Assembly: GCA_964441925.1 (NCBI GenBank)
Contig: CAYTVY010000061.1
Span: 1 to 14,688, forward strand
DNA length: 14,688 bases
Source of the DNA: Geothermobacter sp964441925
GTDB lineage: Bacteria; Desulfobacterota; Desulfuromonadia; Desulfuromonadales; Geothermobacteraceae
Direction: 5' to 3'
The notes under the pieces are model-generated. The model saw only the letters and a program-made list of their open reading frames with translations, searched no databases and was not told where the DNA came from. Shown here piece after piece: positions 1 to 5,950 of the stretch (the first letter of the stretch is position 1; every line of letters starts with the position of its first letter). The translations under genes were made by a program, and so were the position numbers.

Positions 1-606
1 GAACTTCTCGATGTAAACGTCGGGGTTGCCGAAGCCGGCCTCGGCCTCGGTCCGGGCGGCGGCGAAAGCGTTGGGCAGGTGCGCCGGGGTGTGCACCACC
101 TTCATGCCGCGGCCACCACCGCCGGCGGTGGCCTTGATGATCACCGGATAACCGATCTCGGCGGCGATCTTCTGCGCCGTCTCGACATCGGGCACGTTGT
201 CCTTGGTGCCGGGCAGGATCGGCACACCGGCCTCCGTCACCGTCTGACGGGCCCGGATCTTGTCGCCCATCAGCCGGATGCTTTCGGGCGACGGGCCGAT
301 GAAGGTGACGCTGCACTGCTGGCAGATTTCGGCAAACTCGGCATTTTCGGCCAGGAAACCGTAACCGGGATGAATGGCGTCGGCGTCGGTCACCTCGGCG
401 GCACTGATGATGGCCTTGATGTTGAGATAGCTTTCGGCGCTCGGGGCCCGGCCGATACAGACACTCTGGTCGGCGAGCTTGACATGCAGCGACTCGCTGT
501 CGACGTCCGAATGGACGGCGACGGTCTTGATGCCGAGCTCCTTGCAGGCCCGGATGATGCGCAGGGCGATCTCCCCGCGGTTGGCGATCAGGATCTTGTG
601 AAACAT
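1..606 (-). CDS. accC: Biotin carboxylase subunit of acetyl-CoA carboxylase (partial, N-terminal 202 aa)
   Basis: This subunit uses ATP and bicarbonate to carboxylate the biotin on the carrier protein, the first half-reaction of malonyl-CoA synthesis in the cytoplasm. The visible part starts MFHKILIANRGEIALRIIRA, the classic biotin carboxylase N-terminal fold. It continues with HPGYGFLAEN (residues 79-88), GDK at 114-116 and the ATP-grasp glycine-rich loop KATAGGGGRGMK (158-169), with Lys116 and Lys158 matching the ATP-binding lysines. The ATG at 606 is preceded by GGAGAGAGGGC, a good ribosome site. The family is about 450 aa long, so a little over half lies beyond base 1. It follows accB by 51 bp, as expected for an accBC operon. 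Pyruvate or propionyl-CoA carboxylases share this N-terminus, but adjacency to accB makes AccC the clear choice. Confidence 0.96.
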   Translation of the reverse strand, partial: MFHKILIANRGEIALRIIRACKELGIKTVAVHSDVDSESLHVKLADQSVCIGRAPSAESYLNIKAIISAAEVTDADAIHPGYGFLAENAEFAEICQQCSVTFIGPSPESIRLMGDKIRARQTVTEAGVPILPGTKDNVPDVETAQKIAAEIGYPVIIKATAGGGGRGMKVVHTPAHLPNAFAAARTEAEAGFGNPDVYIEKF

Positions 607-657
607 GCCCTCTCTCCGTTCCGTTTGGGTTGGCTGACGTTCGTCCCGCGGACGGGA

Positions 658-1140
658 TCAGAGAGGTTCGACCTTGAACAGGGGGTCGCCGAACTCGACC
701 GGCGAGGCATCGTCCTTCAGCACCTCGACGATGCGGCACTTGTATTCCGCCTCGATTTCGTTGAACAGCTTCATCGCCTCGACCAGGCAGACGGTCTGGC
801 CCGCATCGACGACGTCCCCCTCCTTGACGAAGGGATCGGCGTCCGGGCTCGGCCTGCGGTAGAAGGTGCCGACAATCGGGCTGTTGATGGTCTGGTACCT
901 GTCATCTTCCGCCGGCGCACTCTCGTCGGCCGGAGCCGCCTGGGCCGCCGGCGGAACCGGAGCGGCTGCGACCGGCGGCGCGGCCGCGACCACCGGAGCC
1001 TGGGGCGCCGCCACCTGAATGATCTCCTGGCTCGGTCCCCGCTTGATCAGAATCTTCTCCTCGGCGTTCTCCAGCTCGAATTCGGTGATATCGGTATCGG
1101 TCACCAGCTTGATCAGCGTCTTCAGATCCTTGATGTTCAT
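658..1140 (-). CDS. accB: Biotin carboxyl carrier protein of acetyl-CoA carboxylase
   Basis: The protein is 160 aa and carries the biotin that shuttles CO2 between AccC and the carboxyltransferase. It has the usual three parts. Residues 1-35 form a short helical head (MNIKDLKTLIKLV). Residues 43-75 are an Ala/Pro-rich flexible linker. Residues 82-160 are the biotinyl domain, with the thumb segment TFYRRPSPDADPFVKEGD (92-109) and the biotinylation motif EAMK at 121-124, so Lys124 is the expected attachment site. The thumb is typical of acetyl-CoA carboxylase carriers and is absent from lipoyl domains. The ATG at 1140 has AAAGGAG eight bases upstream. accC follows 51 bp downstream. The 75 bp between this gene and the upstream peptidase holds small repeats but no convincing promoter. 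Confidence 0.97.
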   Translation of the reverse strand: MNIKDLKTLIKLVTDTDITEFELENAEEKILIKRGPSQEIIQVAAPQAPVVAAAPPVAAAPVPPAAQAAPADESAPAEDDRYQTINSPIVGTFYRRPSPDADPFVKEGDVVDAGQTVCLVEAMKLFNEIEAEYKCRIVEVLKDDASPVEFGDPLFKVEPL

Positions 1141-1215
1141 CCATTGTCTCCTTTACGTGACTGTCCCGGTCGTGTTCTCCCATGTAAAACATGTATTCCA
1201 GGCCAGCCGGCCCGC

Positions 1216-2268
1216 TCAGGCCAGCCGGCTGAACGTCTTGGGCAGCGACGTCAGCAGGTCGCATCCGTCGTCCGTCACCAGCACCATGTCCTCAATCCGG
1301 ACGCCTCCCAGCCCCGGAATGTAGATGCCCGGCTCGATGGTCAGAACCATCCCGGCCTCCACCCGACCCTCGGCCCGGGGAGAGACGGCCGGATATTCGT
1401 GGATCTCCAGCCCGACACCATGCCCGAGCCCATGACCGAAAAAGTCGCCGTAGCCCTCGGCGGCAATCAGGTCGCGGGCGACGGCGTCCAGGGCGCGCAG
1501 GCTCATGCCGGGCGTCAGCGCCTCGACGGCGGCATCGTGCGCCGCGAGGACAATATCATAAATCCGACGCAAATCCGAAGAGATTTCACCGACCGCCAGG
1601 GTGACCGTCTCGTCACTGTGATAGCCGGCGAGGCGAACACCGAAATCGATGGTCACCAGTTCGCCCTCACCGATTGTCCGGTCACTGGCGACACCATGCG
1701 GCAGGGCGCCCCGCTCGCCGGAGGCGACGATGAAATCGAAGGCCTTCTCTTCGGCGCCGAGGCGCCTGAGGGCGAACTCCAGCTCGAAGGCGATCTGCCC
1801 TTCCGTGACGCCGGGCCGGATCAGCGGCCTGACCTGGTCGAAGGCACGGCGATGCAGAGACGCGGCCCGGCGCAGTGCCGTCACCTCGGCGTCATCCTTG
1901 ATCCGCCGCAGACGGTCGACAGCCCTGTCGAGGGGAACCAGCTCGCACTCGTCGCCGATCTTTTCCCGCAGGTCGCGCCACTGACCGTAGGCCAGGGTGG
2001 CCGCCTCGAAACCACAGCGACGCATCCCCGTTTCCCGCAACAATTCGGCCACCCCCTCGATCTTCTGCCGGTATTGGCGCACTCCGGCATTGCGCACCTG
2101 CCGACGGGCCTGGGTGGTGTAGCGGGAATCGGTGAGAAAAAAGCTCTGACCGGCGGTCACCACCAGGGCGCCGTCGGTACCGGTGAAACCGCAGAGATAG
2201 CGGATGTTGGGCAGATGAAAGAAAACGACCCCGTCAAGGTCGTTTTCCGCAAGAAAAGATGTCAGCAT
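1216..2268 (-). CDS. Xaa-Pro dipeptidase/aminopeptidase, M24 metallopeptidase
   Basis: This is a 350-aa cytoplasmic M24 'pita-bread' peptidase, which removes or splits residues next to proline. Residues 1-120 are the creatinase-like N-terminal domain (LPNIRYLCGFTG at 19-30). The C-terminal half holds the five dimetal ligands: Asp208 (VTIDFG), Asp219 (YHSDET), His283 (GHGLGHGVGLEIHE), Glu312 (IEPG) and Glu326 (RIEDM), plus the substrate histidine His290. The reading frame stays open up to 2424, but that would overlap aroQ and add unlike sequence, so I take the ATG at 2268, which gives the family's usual length. No good Shine-Dalgarno sequence precedes it, so this start is less sure than the others. 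It lies 70 bp after aroQ, and the aroQ-peptidase-accB-accC order is familiar from Geobacter relatives. PepP and PepQ cannot be separated from sequence alone. Confidence 0.92.
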   Translation of the reverse strand: MLTSFLAENDLDGVVFFHLPNIRYLCGFTGTDGALVVTAGQSFFLTDSRYTTQARRQVRNAGVRQYRQKIEGVAELLRETGMRRCGFEAATLAYGQWRDLREKIGDECELVPLDRAVDRLRRIKDDAEVTALRRAASLHRRAFDQVRPLIRPGVTEGQIAFELEFALRRLGAEEKAFDFIVASGERGALPHGVASDRTIGEGELVTIDFGVRLAGYHSDETVTLAVGEISSDLRRIYDIVLAAHDAAVEALTPGMSLRALDAVARDLIAAEGYGDFFGHGLGHGVGLEIHEYPAVSPRAEGRVEAGMVLTIEPGIYIPGLGGVRIEDMVLVTDDGCDLLTSLPKTFSRLA

Positions 2269-2338
2269 GGCGTTACAAGCGTATCTGTTGCGGCCGGTCG
2301 CCCGGCGACCCTGGAAACACGGACCGGCGGCCGCCTTT

Positions 2339-2794
2339 TCACCCGGTCTGGCAACGGGCGACCAGCGCCCGCAGGGCAAGGCGGTATCCCTCGTCGCCCA
2401 GGCCGCAGATCTGGCCGCTGACAACCGGCGCGATCAGTGAATGACGGCGGAATTCCTCCCGGGCATGAATGTTGGACAGGTGAACCTCGATGCAGGGCAG
2501 GCCAACGCCGGCGATGGCATCCCGCAGGGCGACGCTGGTGTGGGTCAATCCCCCCGGATTGATGACCAGCCCGGCGATACCACGGGAGGCGGCCTCATGG
2601 ATCCGGTCGATCAGCACCCCTTCATGATTGGACTGACAGGTCTCGACCGCCACCCCCAGCTCGGCAGCCAGCCGGCACAGCGAATCGTCGATCTCCTTCA
2701 GGGTCCGCGAACCGTAGACCCCCGGCTCACGCCTGCCCAGCAGGTTGAGATTGGGGCCGTGCAGCACGAGGATCTTCATCTTGCCGTCCGTCAT
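2339..2794 (-). CDS. aroQ: 3-dehydroquinate dehydratase, type II
   Basis: This enzyme converts 3-dehydroquinate to 3-dehydroshikimate, step three of the shikimate pathway, and forms a dodecamer in the family. The 151-aa sequence shows all the type II signatures: HGPNLNLLGRREPGVYG (12-28), which carries the flexible lid arginine and catalytic Tyr27; QSNHEG (54-59); INPGGLTHTSVALRDAI (78-94); and EVHLSNIHAREEFRRHS (103-119) with catalytic His105. The ATG at 2794 overlaps the stop of the roadblock gene as ATGA, which suggests translational coupling. A second ATG at 2779 (MKILVLHG) resembles the usual family start, and neither has a strong ribosome site. The pathway partners aroB and aroK lie a little upstream in the same cluster. 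Confidence 0.96.
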   Translation of the reverse strand: MTDGKMKILVLHGPNLNLLGRREPGVYGSRTLKEIDDSLCRLAAELGVAVETCQSNHEGVLIDRIHEAASRGIAGLVINPGGLTHTSVALRDAIAGVGLPCIEVHLSNIHAREEFRRHSLIAPVVSGQICGLGDEGYRLALRALVARCQTG

Positions 2795-3150
2795 TCCAGG
2801 GCCGCCCGCAGATTCGGGGCCTCGCGCATGAGCAGATAGCGCCCCTTGCCGAAATTGCCGTCCCGATCGAGGGTCAGGGCGACGAAATAGTCCTCGTCGA
2901 GGATATGGATCAGCACGTAGAAGCGGCCGGTCCGGATGCAGACCTCCTCCATGACGCCGCTGTCGAGAATCTCGGCCGTCCGCTTGATCTCCTTGAGGAT
3001 ATTGGCGTATTCGACGGCCACGAGCTGCAGGTCGAGCCCTTCGACCGGCTTGAAATACTGGTCGACGGCGATGCCGTCATAGCCCATGAGCACCGCCCCG
3101 GCCCCGCCGCGGGTTTCTTCGACGATGGTTTTCAGAATTTCAGCGAACAT
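2791..3150 (-). CDS. Roadblock/LC7 domain protein (MglB-like)
   Basis: The protein is 119 aa and consists of one roadblock/LC7 fold. An amphipathic helix (MFAEILKTIVEETRGG) leads into the strand GAVLMGYDGIAVDQYF, followed by helical and strand segments ending KGRYLLMREAPNL. Family members form homodimers that bind small Ras-like GTPases. MglB of Myxococcus, for example, activates MglA and sets cell polarity and type IV pilus location. No MglA-like GTPase is seen in this window, so the partner is unknown and a link to pili is inference from the neighbouring pil operon. An upstream ATG at 3168 is possible, but the ATG at 3150 has a very strong AGGAGGAGGG site. The gene overlaps the TPR gene by 11 bp and aroQ by 4 bp, so all three are probably co-translated. 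Confidence 0.82.
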   Translation of the reverse strand: MFAEILKTIVEETRGGAGAVLMGYDGIAVDQYFKPVEGLDLQLVAVEYANILKEIKRTAEILDSGVMEEVCIRTGRFYVLIHILDEDYFVALTLDRDGNFGKGRYLLMREAPNLRAALE

Positions 3151-4143
3151 CGGCCCTCCTCCTGTCAATCGCAGCCAGCCAGCGCTGGTAGATGTCGGTC
3201 AACCGCTTCTTTTCATCCTGCACCGTGCCGCCGGCCCCGGTCGCCGCCTCGCCCGCGCCGCTCTCTTCGGCAGCCGCCTCGTCCGCTGTCCCGCCGGCGG
3301 GCACGTCCCCTCCCTCAACCCGGTCTTCGGCTTCCAGCCGTCTCTTCAGAGCCACCAGGCGACGACGAACATCCTCGTTGTCCGGTTCCCGGCGCAGAAT
3401 CTCCCGGTAGACCCTGGCGGCATCGTGCAGCAGCCCCTGCCGGACGTAAAGTTCGGCCAGGGTCGGCGTGAGAAAGGGCGGCTCCTGTCCCGGACCGGCC
3501 GCNNNNNNNNNNNNNNNNNNNNNNNNNNNNNNNNNNNNNNNNNNNNNNNNNNNNNNNNNNNNNNNNNNNNNNNNNNNNNNNNNNNNNNNNNNNNNNNNNN
3601 NNAAAGTTCGGCCAGGGTCGGCGTGAGAAAGGGCGGCTCCTGTCCCGGACCGGCCGCCGCATCCGGGTCGGCTCCGGGTGCCGATGCTTCCCGGTCTTCC
3701 CCCGCGACACCGACCGGAGGCGGCTCGCTCGGCTCGAGTGACTGCAGCATCTTCCGGACACCGGGATCGTCATCCTTGATCGCCCGGGCACGCAGCAACA
3801 GTTCTTTCGCCTTCTCCCGATATCCCTGCCGGAACCGGACGCGAGCCAGCCCCTTGATCGCCGGCAGGTTGTCCTTTTCAATGGAAAGTGCCTGCTCGAA
3901 AGCCAGGGCCGCCTCGGCGAGATTCCCCTTTTGCGCCAGGATACGTCCGAGAGCGACGAAACCGGGCGTGAAACGCGGCAGGCTCCGTGTTCCCTTCTCG
4001 GCGATCTCCAGGGCATCGTCGAGCATGCCGATCCGGCGGTAAGCTTCGGCGAGGGAAACGAAAACGGTGGACTGGGGATCCTTGGCAAGGATTTCCGTAT
4101 AACCGGCGATCTTGCCAAGCAGAGTGGTGGTGTCGCTGGTCAT
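3140..4143 (-). CDS. Tetratricopeptide-repeat protein (interrupted by an assembly gap)
   Basis: As written the frame is broken by 100 Ns, but the flanks of the gap are an identical 55-mer. Collapsing gap plus duplicate (155 bp) yields one open frame of 282 aa. Helical TPR pairs are seen at about residues 25-58, 59-92 (AALAFEQALSIEKDNLPAIKG at its end), 93-126 and 173-206 (the last beginning LTPTLAELYVRQG). Low-complexity acidic, Ala/Gly-rich stretches lie at about 136-170 and 222-256, and the tail DIYQRWLAAIDRRR is helical. There is no signal peptide or membrane segment, so a cytoplasmic scaffold is likely. The ATG at 4143 has AGGAGGATCC just upstream and lies 19 bp after aroB. The 11-bp overlap with the roadblock gene suggests the two products act together, but I do not recognise a specific function. 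Confidence 0.85.
3448..3657. repeat. Identical 55-bp sequence on both sides of the gap (assembly artefact)
   Basis: Bases 3448-3502 and 3603-3657 are the same 55 bases, beginning aaagttcggccagggtcg and ending cggaccggccgc. The copies abut the N run exactly on either side. This is the pattern left when two contigs that share a terminal overlap are scaffolded without being merged. An exact length of 55 matches a k-mer size commonly used in de Bruijn assembly. Merging the copies restores the TPR reading frame, which supports an artefact over a genuine duplication. Confidence 0.93.
3503..3602. other. Scaffold gap of 100 Ns
   Basis: Exactly 100 undetermined bases, a conventional placeholder length for a gap of unknown size. 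Because the flanks overlap by 55 bp, the real gap length is probably zero or negative and no sequence is missing. Confidence 0.98.
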
Positions 4144-4162
4144 GGATCCTCCTGATCCTTCC

Positions 4163-5251
4163 TCAGTGGGACAGGACGGCGGCAAAAAGGGAGTGGGGGT
4201 CGTCGATCTCGTCGATGCGGCAATCACCGATCCCGACATTCAGCACCAGGCGCAGCCGGCCCCCCTGAACCTTCTTGTCGCGCAACATGGCCGCTACCAG
4301 CTCGTCAAGCGCCATTTCGGGAGGGGCAAGCGGCAACTTGAACATCCGCAGCAGCTCACAGAGGGACCGGACCTCGTCGGTGCGGCAGTAGCCTTTGCGG
4401 CGGGCGATCTCGGCCGCCACCTTCATCCCCATGGCCACCGCCTCGCCGTGCCGGACCTCACCGTAACCCGCCAGCGTCTCGACGGCATGGCCGAAGGTGT
4501 GGCCGTAATTGAGAATGGCCCGCAAACCCTTTTCTTTTTCGTCACTTTCTACAATATCAGCCTTGGTTTGGCAAGACTTCTCGACCAGGTGAACCAGGGC
4601 GTCCCGGTCGAATTGCAAAATCCTCTGCCGGGCATCGGCCAGCCAGTCGAAGAAATCCCGGTCCCGAATCACCCCGTACTTGACCACTTCGGCCATACCG
4701 GCGCGAAATTCCCTTGCCGGCAACGTCGTCAGCGTTTCGACATCGATCAGCACGGCCCGGGGCTGGTAGAAAGCACCTATCAGGTTCTTTCCCAGTGGAT
4801 GATTGACGCCGGTCTTGCCACCGACCGAGCTGTCGACCTGGGCCAGCAGGCTGGTCGGGACCTGGATGAACGGCACACCCCGCAGATAGGTGGCGGCGAC
4901 AAAACCGGTCAGATCCCCGATCACGCCCCCACCCAGGGCGATCAGCCCCGACTGCCGGTCGAACCCGGCCTCGATGAGGGAGGTCATGATCTGTCGGTAG
5001 GTGTCGAGGTTCTTGTGCTCCTCCCCCTCGGGCACGATGATGCGCTCGACCCGATATCCGGCCGCCGTCAGCCCGGCGGCAAGCCGCTCGGCGTAGAGTC
5101 CGGCGACGACCGGGTTGCTGACCACGGCCAGGCGCCGGGGAAAATCCCGGTCGTCGAGCAGTTCGGCGAGCCTTTCCAGGATTCCGGCGCCGATCCAGAT
5201 CGGATAGCTGCGGGTATCGAGGCCAACCTGCAATTCAGTCATCACGCTCAC
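4163..5251 (-). CDS. aroB: 3-dehydroquinate synthase
   Basis: This cytoplasmic, NAD- and metal-dependent enzyme cyclises DAHP to 3-dehydroquinate, step two of the shikimate pathway. The product is 362 aa, the normal length. The NAD-binding segment GGGVIGDLTGFVAATYLRG lies at 107-125, followed by VPTSLLAQVDSSVGGKTGVN (131-150). Metal ligands are expected at Glu188 (AEVVKYG), His251 (NYGHTFGHAVE) and His268 (RHGEAVAMGM). The start is a GTG at 5251 with AGGAG nine bases upstream; the ATG at 5242 would be too far from that site. The gene overlaps the end of aroK by 17 bp, so translational coupling is likely. Confidence 0.97.
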   Translation of the reverse strand: MSVMTELQVGLDTRSYPIWIGAGILERLAELLDDRDFPRRLAVVSNPVVAGLYAERLAAGLTAAGYRVERIIVPEGEEHKNLDTYRQIMTSLIEAGFDRQSGLIALGGGVIGDLTGFVAATYLRGVPFIQVPTSLLAQVDSSVGGKTGVNHPLGKNLIGAFYQPRAVLIDVETLTTLPAREFRAGMAEVVKYGVIRDRDFFDWLADARQRILQFDRDALVHLVEKSCQTKADIVESDEKEKGLRAILNYGHTFGHAVETLAGYGEVRHGEAVAMGMKVAAEIARRKGYCRTDEVRSLCELLRMFKLPLAPPEMALDELVAAMLRDKKVQGGRLRLVLNVGIGDCRIDEIDDPHSLFAAVLSH

Positions 5252-5756
5252 GATTCACGTCTCCTGCCAGCAAGGTTCGAATTCTTTCGGCAATCATCGC
5301 GGGGGACTCGTCCGCGATGTCGATGACCAGATCGGCCCGCTCGTAAAACGGCAAACGCTGCCGGTAGCGGGCGACAATGACCTCCCAGTCCATGCCGTCG
5401 GCCAGGGGACGCCCGCTGGCCGCCCGCAGACGCTCGCGCACGACCTCGGGGGCCGCCCGCAGAAAAACGACCGGCCCGAGGCGGCGCATCAGCTCCCAGT
5501 TGGTTTCCCGAAGCACAACCCCGCCTCCGGTAGCGATCACCAGCTCCTTTCGTCCCTGCAGCTCCCGCAACACCTCGGTCTCAAAGTCACGGAAGGTGTC
5601 CTCCCCATCGTCGGCGAAAATGTCGGCAATGCTCCGGCCCGCCTTGGCGACCACGCGTTCGTCACAGTCGACGAACTGCCAGCCCAGCCTGGCGGCCAGG
5701 GCCCTGCCGACCGTACTCTTGCCCGAAGCCATGAAACCGATCAATACGACATTCAT
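5235..5756 (-). CDS. aroK: Shikimate kinase
   Basis: This enzyme phosphorylates shikimate at the 3-hydroxyl using ATP. The 173-aa sequence has the Walker A loop GFMASGKSTVG (7-17). The shikimate-binding residues are Asp32 (VDCDE), Arg56 (DTFRDFE), the GGG at 77-79 and Arg134 (RQRLPFYERA), and the lid arginine is Arg116 (SGRPLADG). The ATG at 5756 is preceded by AGGTGGCGGA. It is the first gene after the terminator that follows pilQ and overlaps aroB by 17 bp. aroKB directly downstream of pilMNOPQ is a widespread arrangement in proteobacteria. The hairpin ends only about 30 bp before the start codon, so the source of its transcript is not obvious. Confidence 0.96.
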   Translation of the reverse strand: MNVVLIGFMASGKSTVGRALAARLGWQFVDCDERVVAKAGRSIADIFADDGEDTFRDFETEVLRELQGRKELVIATGGGVVLRETNWELMRRLGPVVFLRAAPEVVRERLRAASGRPLADGMDWEVIVARYRQRLPFYERADLVIDIADESPAMIAERIRTLLAGDVNRERDD

Positions 5757-5785
5757 TCCGCCACCTGCGGCAGACTTCGGCCCGG

Positions 5786-5826
5786 AAAGCAGAAAAGGGC
5801 AGGATCCCCTGCCCTTTTTCTGCTTT
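5786..5826 (-). terminator. Strong hairpin terminator between pilQ and aroK
   Basis: Read on the minus strand, arms AAAGCAGAAAAAGGGCAGG and CCTGCCCTTTTCTGCTTT pair over 18 bp with one bulged A and a GGAT loop. The A-rich and T-rich parts of the arms give a U run after the GC core in either direction, so it could stop transcription both ways. It lies about 125 bp after the pilQ stop and would end the pilMNOPQ transcript. There is no plus-strand gene nearby for it to serve. Confidence 0.85.
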
Positions 5827-5827
5827 C

Positions 5828-5857
5828 ATTATCCACTTCATCTTTCACCAGAAACAA
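5828..5857 (-). promoter_or_regulatory. Weak candidate promoter for aroK
   Basis: On the minus strand, TTGTTT (5852-5857) and GATAAT (5828-5833) are 18 bp apart. The -10 box matches at five of six positions, but the -35 box matches only TTG. A transcript from here would begin at about the first base of the terminator hairpin, giving aroK a roughly 70-nt leader folded into that hairpin. The assignment rests only on the match and the need for a promoter after a terminator. Confidence 0.25.
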
Positions 5858-5950
5858 AGCTCCCATCTCCGGCGGACCGGCGGAGTCCCCGACGGTTTCC
5901 CCCGGAACCATTCAGTCCGGACCGTTGCACTCTTCATCCGGCAGCGGCGT

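Noticed and set aside
607..657. GTCC-CGC-GGAC palindrome between accB and accC as a regulatory site
   Set aside because: It is short, GC-rich and likely to occur by chance, with no promoter near it.
79..2421. Long plus-strand open frame of 780 codons
   Set aside because: It lies antisense to accC, accB and the peptidase, whose motifs are complete. Its own translation has no recognisable domain and is the usual by-product of GC-rich codon bias.
2269..2424. N-terminal extension of the peptidase frame
   Set aside because: It would overlap aroQ by 86 bp and adds sequence unlike the family. The ATG at 2268 gives the standard length.
4112..5326. Plus-strand open frame opposite aroB
   Set aside because: It covers an intact aroB with all catalytic residues. 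No ribosome site or family match is visible.
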